Positions 35,061 through 47,220 of a stretch of DNA of 64,000 nt are shown here, piece after piece. The position numbers and the translations under genes were made by a program. Origin of the DNA: Kuschelorhynchus macadamiae (lineage: Eukaryota > Arthropoda > Insecta > Coleoptera > Curculionidae); contig JAUTXW010000878.1 in NCBI GenBank assembly GCA_030620095.1, forward strand, positions 186,001-250,000, given 5' to 3'. The notes below the pieces were generated by a model. That model saw nothing but the letters and a program-made list of their open reading frames with translations, did not search any database and was not told where the DNA came from. Positions within the stretch are counted from its first letter, which is position 1, and each line of letters begins with the position of its first letter.

Positions 35061-37242
35061 AACACGTCTATATAATCTTTTGCACACTAAAATAGAAAAT
35101 CAAAGCCTAGATATTAGTGAGTAATTAAACAATTCAATCATAAGCTAGAATATTCGAGTAACATTTTGACGAAATTTGTTACTTTAATAGCGATTTTCGG
35201 ACTTAATAGAAGTTTTTAACTTTAGTTTCTGAAATAATGAAGAAAAACTATCTAAATCACAAACTCAAGACCTTAGGTAACGTTGGATCCCTAAGGTTTG
35301 CTTTTTTTTAGCGCTAACAAAGTTATTGTAATTCGCAATAATAAATGGAAATATTACAGAGTTTGAAAAAAGGCAAAAAATGCTACAGAAGTTTTTACTA
35401 AAATTAAAATTATATATTGTCATTACCTCTATGATTTCAGTGCAATATACTTTCGTTTCTATAATATTAAAATATTTTTAATTTTTTTTACATAAGATTG
35501 TTTTTATCTTTGAATAAATAAATATACGGGAAAGAGCCTAGCTGTGACCTTGAGGAGACCGGGAAGGTCGCAAGATTCAAAACGATGACCCGTCAAAATG
35601 ACAACACCTTGTTTCCGGTTTTCAGTGGCGTATCCACTGTGATTTTTACTTTGAAATGTAGGAAGTAATTTGAAAACTTATATTTTTGAAAGAGAAGTAG
35701 AATGAAGGTATGGACCAAATTAAACAAGCCAATTAGTGTGATACATTTTCAGATGCCAATTTATCAAAAAATTGGTGAAACATTAAAATTCATGTCTTTA
35801 ACAGCTCACTTTAGATATTACTGAATATTACTTTTTACATAATAAACCTTTCGTATAAATACCCTTATATTTATTCAGGAGTTTAAGTTCAACGGTTGTT
35901 GTTATTGATGCTTTAGAATTGACATTGGGTTTTAAATAGCGACTTATCAAAGTTATAACGAAATGTGGCAATTTTGCCAATTTGCACATAAATTATTAAC
36001 ATAGCAAGAACGCATTCGATGTTGAGCTGTCGCTGCACGTGCCCAGTAATTACAATAATTTGATCTAAAGCTTGCTCCCAAGAAATACTTGCAACTAAGA
36101 ATTTAACGCAACGCGCAACAATATGAGAGCATATTTGGAAAAACTTGCAACTCATTTGAAAGTTATATTAGGCTTTCAGAAGCTGTAAAGTACATGGAAT
36201 TTTTCTTTTTTGCTTCGTTTCGACTGTCCTTTTGTATTTCTGCTTTCTTTTTATTACTTTACTTGAATTTAATAAATAAAATTTAATGATTTTTTTTAAT
36301 AAGCAGAATGGTTGTTTTTAGTTGAACTAGGAAATTATATTTTTTCTAAGTAACCAAAATTATTTAGAAAAGTTAAGTAGATAAAAAATATCAACGCATT
36401 TAAACGCAACATGCCATAAATAATTCAATATAAATAATTTTATTAATACAGTCTAAATTACGTTTTAATTAAAAACAAGCATAAGTATTATTATTTGATT
36501 TAAATTTACTCAAATTTAATATAGAACAAAACATTAGATAAGTATCTATTTACGAAATATCAACATCCAAGACACATTAGGTTAGAAGAAAATTCAGTAA
36601 AATTAATATTAATTATACAAATAAAAACAGAAGAAATTAAAATAGAACTGCTATTATACGGTGCCAATGAATTTTATTGGTTAAAATTGCTTTATTATGT
36701 TTTAGAAAAATATTAATATTAGGTATCCAATGTTTTAAAAGTACTACCTTTAAACATTCTGATTTGTAAAATAGTGTCGCTTGTAAGATGAAGGTTATAT
36801 AGGTACCAGAAGTTCCTACGCTTTTATTTTTATTTAGTGCTTCCTAGTTTGCATAAACTCTTAATAAACCAAAGTACAATAGTCAATTATGATTCTTTAT
36901 TTCGAAGTGCAATAACACTCACATAAGATTTCAGCGTGCATTTTATTCTTTTTACCGTAGTAGTAGACACAGTTTTTGGGAAAATTAGCTGTGAATATGT
37001 AAAAAATGTCTCAATTTGAAATTCTCTACTTATTTATTGGACATTAAATTACCTACAAACTAAACCTCGTACAAAAAACTTTAAATGACTTTTTACTTCA
37101 TCTCTCGCCGCGTTAACTAGGTTATCTTAGAAATTTTAATTTCTCAATTTTCTTATTTTACTTACTTGCGTTTACATACTTTTTGTGGCCAATCTTATTT
37201 TTTTAATAGTGAAAACGTATGTACCTAAATCCATTCACACGC

Positions 37243-37249
<7 letters not shown>
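35061..37249. other. non-coding AT-rich interval
   Basis: No gene or element recognised over about 2.2 kb. The 80-codon frame at 35913-36155 (minus) shows no known motif. Confidence 0.5.

Positions 37250-37305
<56 letters not shown>
37250..37305. repeat. (TA)n microsatellite
   Basis: An uninterrupted TA dinucleotide tract of about 56 bp, left of the inverted-repeat element. Confidence 0.95.
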
Positions 37306-37306
<1 letters not shown>

Positions 37307-37377
37307 CCGACCGACTCATCGATTACTTCGCGATGGTTTGACCAATGTAAATTTTTAATTTAAACCCGTATTAAAAG

Positions 37378-38395
37378 CACAAGGAAGAAAGGAATGTCGT
37401 TCTACCGGTAAGTGCATTTGTATTTTCGTAAGTACGAAATTAACTAGACTCCTTTTGAATCCGATTTACAGGCACAAATAATTTTATTAATTAATTAAAA
37501 TCATAATTCTTAAAATTTCAAACAATTTGGTTAGGAACCAAGTGTTATATAAAAAACACAGTAGCGTAAAACTTCATGTAATATTTTGTTACGTCAAAAC
37601 ATTTTAAATATGTTTTAAAACGAAGGAAAAAAGTTATGGGTTTCTAGGAACAATTTTATGTACGATGTAAGGTTAGATTAGGTTAGTTTTTTTATTGATT
37701 TAAATTAATTTTGGGTTAGACTTAAAAATATATTACACTAAGAATAGCTCATGAAAGCACAAATATTTGGGCTACTTAGGGTGAGATTTTGGTTACCTGC
37801 AATAAATAAATACAAAAAATACTATATTTTTGCAAAAAAATAAAATATCTTAAGTGTTTATAGAAATTTAAAAAAATGTATGTATCTATAGGTATTGTAT
37901 ATTCTATTTTTCCCAAAAAAAAAAAATGAAATAAAATCTTCAAAAGAGGATTTCATATTTTTTTGTTTGCCTTTACTGTCTGTTAAACAAATAATATTTG
38001 TTGAGAATTATAATCAAACTGTTTCCCCTTCAGCACTGTAATTTTACCCCAAAAAAGGATAATATAATGTTAGATATTAAAACTTATTTTGTCCTATAAA
38101 ATTGTTCCTAGACACTCATAACTCCAACTTTGTTTTCTGTTCTAAAACATACTTAAGGTAATTTAAATGTTTTGACCTAACAAAATATTACATGAAGTGT
38201 TACGCTACTGTGTTTTTTTTATATACCACTTGGTTCCTAACCTAACTGTTTGTCACTTTAAAAATTATGATTTTCATTATAATAACAATTATTTTTGCCC
38301 TTAAATCGGATTTAAAAGTGTCTAGTTAATTTCTTTACTTACGAAAATACAAATTCACTTACCGCTGGAACGAAATTCCTTTCTACTAAATGTTT
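37378..38395. repeat. ~1 kb inverted-repeat (stem-loop) element
   Basis: The left arm (about 37378-37665) and the right arm (about 38095-38395) are reverse complements over about 290 bp. Shared blocks include GTATTTTCGTAAGTA, AACTAGAC, TTAGGAACCAAGTG, ACACAGTAGCGTAA, TTCATGTAATATTTTGTTA and CTAGGAACAATTTTAT. The ~430-bp loop has no coding frame. It lies between TA tracts at 37250-37305 and 38501-38724. Confidence 0.88.
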
Positions 38396-38494
38396 CTTTT
38401 AGTTAAAATGGAATTTTTCAAACTTGATATACATGAACAATTGAAAATGTTTTACCTCTGGGGATTAAGAAAAGAGTACTACTATTTCTAGTAC

Positions 38495-38731
<237 letters not shown>

Positions 38732-38978
38732 ATAAAATGTAAAAAATAAAATTAAAACAAAATAAATACAACTAAAAAAAGGTAAATGTATTAAAAAAAT
38801 CGGGAAAACATAACAGACTTAAAAAAAAACACTGAAAATTAAAAAATGTCGACATTTTTAAATTTCTAATAACTTTTTTATTTATTATTATTTAATAAAA
38901 TTTTTAAGTTATATTCGCAGGTATATTGATTATAGAACGACATATTCAAAATAAATAAGATCCAATTTTTGCATTGTA

Positions 38979-39372
38979 CAGGGCGATGTAAAAGATGAGT
39001 TTTGTTTAAAATGCTGGCAAAAAATATTTTTCATATTTTGAGGATAAGCGTACATAGCATCTTAAAGCCTTATATCTTAGCAACAAAACTGCTATTCTGT
39101 TTTATTAAATATTTCAATTAATATATGTTTTATTGTACATTTAGTGACATATGTCGTGTATCTTACATGCTATCAGTTTGCGGCAATAATTTTTTTTTTA
39201 TTATAAGCTGGATTTAGAGAAAATTATAACTCATTAGCAACTTTAAGGTAGGCAAAATTTGAAATATTATAGTTTCTGGACTAAAATGGAAGTTTCAATA
39301 AAAGCCTTATGGGACGGGAAATATCCCATTTATATATCGAAAAGTAGTACGAACATTTTCCGGTCATCCTGT
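38979..39372. repeat. possible mariner-type MITE
   Basis: The left end TACAGGGCGATGTAAAA and the inverse of the right end, TACAGGATGACCGG, share about 9 of the first 11 positions. The length is about 394 bp and there is no coding frame. Ends beginning with TA fit Tc1/mariner MITEs, but the short match leaves doubt. Confidence 0.45.
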
Positions 39373-39442
39373 AAAAAAGACAATTGAAACAGCCGCTGTC
39401 GGCATTGTGCGTATAACTACTTGCGCTGTTCGATTTTCAGAT

Positions 39443-39674
39443 TAAATCCATAAACATTCATTTTAAAGAACACATGGCACATTTAAGATACGGATGAACA
39501 GAAAAGTCAAGCGTTGTCCAACATGCTTCGGAAAACAATCACCAAATCGGAATAGATAATCTTAAGTTGATTAACAATGTATCTAATAATAGATTATTGG
39601 ATGCATTTGAGAGTATAGAAATAGCTAAATGTGGTAAGAAAGTACGAAATAAAGACAGGGCTTATTCCCTATAG
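39443..39674 (+). pseudogene. GIY-YIG domain scrap of a second Penelope-like element
   Basis: The plus-strand frame has FKEHMAHLRYG, an in-frame TGA, then TEKSSVVQHASENNHQIG and a tail to TAG at 39674. The pattern of an EH..H...G motif followed by (E)KS.V..HA...H corresponds to the second half of the GIY-YIG endonuclease in Penelope-like elements (compare SVAEHQHNTGHF at 22.7 kb). It belongs to a different family from the 22.5-24.2 kb element. Confidence 0.7.
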
Positions 39675-39782
39675 TCCCCTCTATTGTTTACTTGACAACG
39701 GTGTAGTCGGGTGCAACCAAATGTGACCACATTTACCTATAAATAGTCTCGGTTAGGATAAGTTACTTTAGTTTATATTATC

Positions 39783-42024
39783 CAGGGGCGTGCGGTGAAA
39801 TTTTAAGAAAGGGAAGCAATTTTTAGAAACCTACCTATTTGTAATGTAACTCGATTCTTCAATCATTTTTTGCAAATTCGTCAATGACGTCATCATAAAA
39901 ACATCGATGCTCCTGCCCCGTTGAATTTATCACGAAATTTTTCATACGTTTGTGTTGAAAAATTGCATTCTACTGATGAAATTGTGGCAGGTATTGTCAA
40001 TACTAATTCACACAATTTCGACACTTCGGTGTAGGCATCTTCCAGCTCCTTGTCTTTTAAAAATTGCATTAGTTCCTTAGCGTTAATTTTTGTGCTAATG
40101 TCATCAGTTTCGTAAATCTCTTTTAGTTCAGATCGCAGTAACACTCGGTCGAAGAACTGGCCATAATGAAGAAGAAGAGATTCAAATGCATCTTCTGGAA
40201 AAGTTTTTCCTTTAAATGCATCAAAATTGCAGAGCTCGAGGAATTTAAAATCATTTAAACCGTTAAATCTATAGTTTATTTGTTGCTGAATTTGATCGAT
40301 TATTTCATAAAAGAGGCGTCTGTATGATGTTTGAACATCTCCCACCTTGTCTGTTCGAAGACGCTTGGCTTGTGGCTCTACGTTTAACGTCATCGTTTTC
40401 TCCCAAAATAGGTCAAAGTCATCTCTTTTTTGGCTTAACATGAACTTAAAATCATCCACTTTTTTTTAGGCAAAAAGCAATATCATTTGTTTTAGTTTGT
40501 AATATATTAAAAACATTGTCCGAGAATGGAAATATTTCTGAAAATATGTTCAATAATTAAAATTAAAATCTTTTCAATCTTAATGTGATTGATGGACTGG
40601 GATAAAACTAAATTTAATTTATGAGCAAAACAATGGACAAACACAGCACTTGGGAAAGTTTCTCGAACTTTAGCTTGCAGACCCCCTAGTTGTCCTGCCA
40701 TCAAAGCTCCATCATAGTTTTGAGCAACTAATTTTTTCTCCATTAATTTCTTTAGTAACGTTATAAACTACGGTATATAAGGCATCTGCTGTGAGATTTT
40801 CGGACACATTCTTAAAACCTAAAAATCGCTCTTGAATACTTCCGTCTGTTCTAACGTAGCGTATTACTATAGATAATTGGCTAAAATGAGTGATATCAGT
40901 TGTTTCCACCTCGCCAATCTCCTGCTTAATTCTTTTTAGAATAATGGTTGCAACAGCTGAAATTAAATCGTTCTGGATTCGATTCGACGTTCCGCGAAAA
41001 ACGCTAGAGTGCTCTAAATCATTTTTTAAGCAATCATCATATTTAGCCATTAAACTAAGTAAATGTTGAAAATTTCCTCTATTTGAAGAAATCCTTGTTT
41101 CGTCATGACCTCTAAATCCCAATTCGTGCTGTCCGAGAAAACATCATCGATAAGTCTTCTTAATATTTGTCTATTTTTATCAACTAGTTCATTGTGTTGG
41201 CGGTGACTAATTTCCAACTGTTTCTTAAGGGCGTGTTCAATTCTGGTTTTGCCGAAGACTTTTTCTTTTATGACGGCCTGTAAATGCGCTTTGCACATAA
41301 TGTGTCTTTTTACGGCTTTATGGAAATTGTTTAAATCGAAAAAACCAGTTTTATTCCAGAGACCTTTTTCATTTTCAAAAAGTAAACATGGCCAACAAAA
41401 TAATTTACTTATATTTTCACACCCTGTTAGCCATTTAAATTGTTCGTATTGTTTTTACGGATAAAAATGTCTAATACAGTTTTTCATTTTTGTGGTTAAA
41501 TTTTTCATAGGCGGTTTTGCCCTTCCTTTGGAAATTATTTGAAGCTTATCAGCGAAGTTTAATGTTGAAAATCCCTTTATTATTAAGACACACACCATAC
41601 ATTCACACACACTCTTCTTACTAAATTCTCCAACATTTTCAACGTTATTACCGATAGCCGAAGTTGACAGTATTTGCATATTCACGTCCGTATTATTGTC
41701 TTCCATATCGCACCATGCACGATGCGACGTACTTATCACACAACACACGGCTAGCCGTTCAAACAAAGAACCTACTCCAACGATAGCTCCCACCACCACT
41801 TAGAGCACGCGACTGAAATGCAAAAATTGCAAACAGCCGGTGGAAAGTTCAATAACCTCTGGCTCGATTCACAGGAAATCAAGCATACAGGACTTGGCTG
41901 CAGGGAAGCTTAATATAAACTAAATTAATGGTTTCCTATTTCAAAAATTACATTTTAGAAGATGTTTTGTAATTTTTTTTGGGGAAGCACTGCTTCCCTT
42001 GCTTCCATGGACTGCACGCCCCTG
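39783..42024 (-). mobile_element. hAT DNA transposon, ZMYM1-like family, copy B
   Basis: Ends are CAGGGGCGTGCGG (39783) and CCGCACGCCCCTG-like CTGCACGCCCCTG (ending 42024). Flanking 8-bp duplications are atattatc (39775-39782) and atatcatc (42025-42032), matching at 7 of 8 positions. It has the same family and near-identical termini as copy A at 747-3362, in opposite orientation. Confidence 0.93.
39893..41706 (-). pseudogene. broken ZMYM1-like hAT transposase (copy B)
   Basis: The start is MEDNNTDVNMQ (41706). It continues through a TTF-type zinc-finger block near 41390, LQAVIKEKVFGKTRIEHALK (41280), TTDITHFSQLSIVIRY and the EKKLVAQNYDGALMAGQLGG block (about 40740). It ends with TIPATISSVECNFSTQ (about 39960). 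It retains a segment before the dimerisation block (ELMQFLKDKELEDAYTEVSK) that copy A has lost. It lacks the roughly 400-bp central part seen in copy A at 2339-2700 and the last ~40 residues of the C-terminus. Several frameshifts also break it. Confidence 0.88.
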
Positions 42025-42171
42025 ATATCATCTGGTGATGATGCTGACTTGGTTAGCGAAATACGCGTCCAGAACGTAACAAGGTGTGGTGTCGTGAACT
42101 CTTGTATTTTGATCAGCAAAAAATGAAAACAATTTTGCCAAAATTCGGTTTTTTACAGATATCTTCGGAAC

Positions 42172-42500
42172 CAAGTTATATTATTTTACTTTGAAAATAA
42201 AATTTTGACTTAAGAATGCACTCATTAACTTTTTTATTTCAAGAAAAGCAAGGCAACAAACTAGGACTTAAACTCTAACTCGAGGTAATTATATGTAGGG
42301 TTTTTAAAGATAAATCCTGGTATGAATTGATAAAGTATGAGAAATAACAATTAAACAAAATTCAATTTATATCTACACTTGATAATATTCAATATTCAAA
42401 AATAATTTACGATAAAAATATAACTCGGCAAAAACTCGAGCGCTATCACTTAATAGATTAATATCCATATAAACAGATAAACAACGGTGGTTAAACAATT
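42172..42500. repeat. dispersed repeat, second copy at 62148-62443
   Basis: Blocks such as TTATATTATTTTACTTTG, AAGATAAATCCTGGTATG, ATATCTACACTTGATAATAT, CAAAAACTCGAGCG and ATAAACAGATAAACAACGGT occur in the same order in both copies. The copy at 62 kb lies just upstream of the PolB start, so this may be a piece of the same Polinton-like element. Confidence 0.85.
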
Positions 42501-42719
42501 CAGCAATTCCTGGCATTTTATCTTGGAACGGCAATATGGTCAGGGATGTATTAAGGCTGGTGTCTTTTTACACGGAATCGGAATTTTTTAGATTTCAAAG
42601 CCGCAAATTATTAAGCATCAAAAGCCGCAACTTTCTTCCCATTTAACCGACTTTCTCTATCTCTTATGGTTTCGGAGATCCCTGTACTGGCCCTCCTTAT
42701 ATTGGATAAGTGGTATTTC

Positions 42720-43870
42720 TAATGTCAGAATGAACAAATCCATATGTAGAAACATATAAGAGGATTAATTATGTGTAGTATCTTATTGATTTCTATTTCT
42801 TCAAGGGCTTCTTGAGATCTCCACCACTGTAGTGCGGTCACATTTTGTAATACCTCTCTAGAAAACATGGTTTTCGAAAATCTTGATTATTAATGGTAAT
42901 AATACTGTGTTTGGGAAATTTTTCTCAGCAATATCTAAAAAGCAGCTTTTTATACGCTTTTTTACTTCTAATAGGATCCATGTAAGGATGCCAAAAAGTG
43001 AAAGTTGTTAAAGCTTGATTATATATTATTTTGGTGAGCTGATATTGATGTAAATTTGTGTCCTCATTTTCAATATTATCAAAAACAGCCATACGTTTTT
43101 TCCATGCCTCAACTGCATTGGACAAAGGCACCTTTTTGCTGAACCATATCCAGTGACACAGAAATTGGTTTTAGAAGTTTTAAAAAATCTTCAGCCATTC
43201 GTTTGATATAAATATTCGTTACTTTTTGAAAAATAACTGAATCAATGTCATTTTTGTGTTCTTCACAAATTTGCAATAGTTTTGACCACTCATTAATTTA
43301 AAATTCTAAGTTGTCAGAAACTGTATTCTATCGAACATCTTGCGGTAATGTTAGCTTTCCTCCTTTTTGTTTGTACCAAGCATTTAGCAATTGCACTTAT
43401 GATCTTTCAAATTTCTTACTTCCAAAAAAAAAGCAAATTCAGTATATGGGCTAAAAAGTGGTAACTGTACCATTATATTCATCTTTACACTTTTTATTAA
43501 ATCTGCCAGGTAATCAGCCGTGTGGGGAACACTACTTCCATCTTACGTTATCAAAGCTGCACACATTATAGGCTTGTTGTGAATATTAGACTAATCATCG
43601 ATGGTCATACAAAGGGACTGACTAGATAATTTCTTAAAAGATTTTGATTTTTTTTCTTCAAATATTTTCGTTAACAAGGTTAGCAATAACTGAAATCTTG
43701 AAAGTAGTCGGTATCCTGTTCTTAACATTTCAATAGCCTTGACAATGAGGTTAAACTACTGCTGCTTTCACTATCTTGATCTCCTAAATTCCGCCGGCGT
43801 TATAGTTAACGTATTTTAGTTTTTTTACTGACTGGAAGATTGGGGAGTTATTTCTTCATCACCTAACTCA
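42720..43870 (-). pseudogene. decayed hAT transposase, DUF659-type
   Basis: Minus-strand blocks in several frames fit the DUF659/hAT core in order. These are PHTADYLADLIKSVK (about 43530), WYKQKGGKLTLPQDVR (about 43350), INEWSKLLQICEEHKND, YIKRMAEDFLKLLKPIS, and PLSNAVEAWKKRMAVFDN (43131). The last recognised block is LQNVTALQWWRSQEALEEIE (about 42840). No terminal repeats were found. Frameshift and stop damage is heavy (for example at about 43135 and 43290). It is a different hAT group from the ZMYM1-like copies. Confidence 0.7.
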
Positions 43871-44500
43871 CTTAACTAATTTTTACACTGCATTTCTTTA
43901 TTACATTTTGAACGAAATCCAAATTTGACTGTAACATTTAATTTGACAAAGTGTTGCGAGATACTGTCTTGCCTGACTGCCATAATTATTAAATATACTA
44001 AGCGACGCGTTTTTATTTTTTTGCATTTTATTTGAAAATTTTAAAAAAAGCCTTACCAACGATAAGAAAGAAAATTTAAAAATTATTTTCAAAAAATCAT
44101 GACCTTTCTCAACCCTGCCTGGTATAACTAAAATCGGTAAGACGAGACCCATTTAATGAAATAATAATGGTGTCCCATTTAAAAAAAAATAGATTATGTA
44201 TATTTCTCACCTTTTTAACAAGACCTTAAATTTACCAGGAATCCTACAAATCACATCACGAGTGCGCACATATTTCAAATCTGATTTTCGATTATTTGAG
44301 GTGATTTTATTGCTTTAATGAACAAGGGCTTACTTAACGCTAACGGGACAGATCCACCTAAGAGTACAGATTTTGTTAAAGATATATTTGTTTGAATATA
44401 GACTCGAAATTTTGTTGGCATGCCACCGCGCGCTTTCTTTACACCAAACCTAACCAATTCTAGCCTAATCTACATTTTTATTTAAAAAAAAACAAGTCAT
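43871..44500. other. non-coding; may hold the body of a tRNA-derived SINE
   Basis: No gene recognised. The part from 44500 down to about 44280 would be the body and tail of the SINE if the tRNA-like head at 44503-44573 is real. It has no clear 3' tail. Confidence 0.35.
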
Positions 44501-44502
44501 CT

Positions 44503-44573
44503 GCTTGAACGGGGATTCGAACACATATGCGCTGCATCCAAGGCCAAGTATACTACCGCTGAGCTAGGAAGTG
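44503..44573 (-). repeat. tRNA-like sequence with RNA polymerase III boxes (SINE head or tRNA pseudogene)
   Basis: On the minus strand a perfect A box (TAGCTCAGCGG, 44566-44556) and a near-perfect B box (TGTTCGAATCC, 44523-44513) lie at normal tRNA spacing. The 3' side, CCCCGTTCAAGC, looks like a tRNA T-arm and acceptor strand. The 5' acceptor strand (CACTTCC) does not pair with it, and the D stem is poor. A functional tRNA gene is therefore unlikely; a tRNA-derived SINE head is the better reading. Confidence 0.6.
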
Positions 44574-44599
44574 TACGCTGAACATTAAACAAAACTTGT

Positions 44600-45625
44600 T
44601 TATACTTAGCCGAAATAAACGAACCACGAAAAGGAAGTACATTGAACAAACTGTTTGGATACCTGGCGACCGTGGCGTATTAACGTGTTCGAACCACTTT
44701 TTAAAAATGTTTTGATATTCTTAACAGATGATACAAGCAAGATCCTACAACTTTCCTATTTAATGTTGTTTTTATCTGTAATATTTAACCCTCTTACTGG
44801 AGGGCAAAATATAATATAAAACCCGGTACGGATGATCGAGACTTGAGTGATAAGACAAGTAACAGTAAGTAAGTGAATTGCTTAAATCCGCCTTGATTTT
44901 AGACGTTGTGTATTTACCTACTACGGGAGCCTTTATCAAATTGCGATGACAAACTAATCAAATATAAAATCAGTGTGACGAAATTTACAGAAGTAATGTA
45001 AAGCTTCCGCTGACCGCTACGCAACACCTTTGCCAAGGATTAGAATAAGCTGGTATTAGGTCGGCATAATGCTTAGCCCACATTTTAGATTTTTTTTGGA
45101 GGGGCGGAAATGCACTTCTCAATATTAGTTTAGTACAAAAAGTATAATTCAAGTAATGGCTACATTGGATATAAAATGGAGAAAAATAAAACCGAAAAAA
45201 ACTAAATTTAAAAGTAGTAATAAAAAAATCACATTTTAAACGATATTAACAATTCGAGTTAAGCTTCAAGCATATGCTGAAGTCGGCGTTAAACTATTAT
45301 CTGATTATTAGGTAGTAAGCATTTGTTATTAGTTTTTTTTTCGAATTCATACTTCTAAAAGTAATATCTGTTTATTAGTTTGACGCCCATTCAAGTAAGT
45401 CAAATTTTAAACACCATTTAAAGTGTTAATTTTTTTCGTTTTCAGTGTTTTTTTGAAGTCGGTTCTATTCTTGTCAATTTTTTTACATTTACCTTTTTTA
45501 CTTCTATTTTTTTAAGTTCGTTTACTTTATTATTTTCTAATATTTATTATTCTAAAAATTTTTGTTCTTCTGCGAGATTTCCTAACTATATAAAGACAGC
45601 TTAAAATTAAATATGCAAACACTAC
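44600..45625. other. non-coding interval with small inverted repeats
   Basis: Contains TGAAGTCGGCGTTAAACTAT (45278) and the roughly inverse TTTGACGCCCATTCAAG (about 45380). The motif is shared with 15808-15938. No gene. Confidence 0.5.
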
Positions 45626-46690
45626 AATTTTGACTTCCATCGTAAAAGGGAAGTATTGTAATCGTGACAAAATCTTCATTTTCCTTAGTCTGTCTGTTTA
45701 CGGCATAGCTAAAAAACTACGCACCCGCTTAACTTCAAATTTTGGTCAAAAATTAAGAGACATATAGGGAAGGTAACATTTTTGTAAACATCTAATATGG
45801 CAAAAGAAAATAGCGGCCTAGTGAAATGTTAAAGAAAATATTACTAAAAAAACTACTTATTCAATTTATCTCAAATTTTGCACAAATACCAAGTATTATG
45901 TAAGAATCAACTGGTAAAATGTTGGAACGAATCCAACATGGCGGCTTAATAAAATATTTTAAAATTTAGCTTTAAAAAACTACTTAACGGACTAATTTCA
46001 AATTGTGTAGCATAACTAATTGTGCTATAGAGAAGAACTACTAAAAATGTGGTACTAATTCAAGATGGCGGAACAAAGTGGCGGCCTGCGGCCAAATGAA
46101 ATGTTTGTAATCGTGAAAAAAATCAACCCCTCTCAGGTTTTACATATCTTCACGTTTTAGCGTCTCTAGATGCCAAAAAATATATTTTATCAATTCCGTT
46201 GGTCCGTATGTCGGTTTGTGTTGTCTGTCCGTCAGTTCGCAGCATAGCTCAAAAATTACATATTAGATTGAAATTTTAATCAAAAATTAAAGGTCATATG
46301 GGGATGACCTGGTAATACTTTGATTAAAATCCAATTCGAAACGTTAAAAAATTATTACTAAAAAAACTGATTATACAATTTACCTGAAATTTTGCACAAA
46401 AATCAAGTGTTTTATAGAAACGAACTGATAACATTTTGGTATGAATATAAGATAGCAAGTCAAAATGGCGGCCTAATGCAATTTAAAAAAATCAGCCTGG
46501 AAAAACTACTTATTAGATAAATTTCAAATTGTATGCAAGTATTAAGTGTGATATAGTAACCAGTAAAATTGTGCTACCAATTCAAGGTGGCAGAACAAAA
46601 TGGCGGCCAAACAATTTTTTTTTAAATCAACGTAAAAAAAATCTTATTCAAATGATTTTAAATTTTGTAGAAAAATTAAATGTAATGAGT
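45626..46690 (+). repeat. foldback-family arm, third locus
   Basis: Starts with the family terminus (GACTTCCATCGTAAAAGGGA ... TGTAATCGTGACAAAATC) and carries two composite units with the GTCTGTC block, 'ggtcatatggggatgacctgg', and AAGATGGCGG / AAAATGGCGGCC blocks. It ends at about 46690, where a hAT remnant starts. No inverted partner arm is seen within the next kilobases. Confidence 0.82.
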
Positions 46691-47220
46691 TTTGAAAATG
46701 TTCTTTCAGCAGAGGCTGACGTAACAGGCAGTGTTAAAAACAATAAAAGAGCAGGGCACACACACAGGAAAATTTGAGATGGTAGTTTGATGTTTACAAA
46801 AAAATAAATCAACTATTTCAGTAACTGTATTTATATTTTTCAAATTTTCCCTAAATGCCGAGTGAAAATTCAATATTTCGCAGGCAAATTTATCCTTCAA
46901 ATCATTTGAATATTTTTCTTGCAATATTATGGCTTGCTTATGCAATTTATAATCACTTAATTAAACTAAATAGAAAGGTTTCAAGAATTTAAATTGGGCT
47001 GCTATATTATCAAAGCTTGATAGCCTATTTTTCAATTGCACTGAACTGACATCAAGAATACAATTGAAAGTAATTTTGTTAAATCTTTCTTCTTCTGAAA
47101 ATTTTGTATCATGACTAAGTTCATCGAAAATTTTTTTGGTTACTTTAATTCGTTTTTCTTTGAAAGTTGGTTCTACTCCCCAAGTTTTTGATAGCTCATG
47201 TGACCCGGACCTAATTATTA

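Noticed and set aside
37665..37690. TTAGG-type telomere repeat (ggttagattaggttag)
   Set aside because: Only two or three imperfect units; such motifs are scattered in insect genomes.
44503..44573. Functional tRNA gene
   Set aside because: The acceptor strands do not pair and the D stem is poor, despite good A and B boxes.
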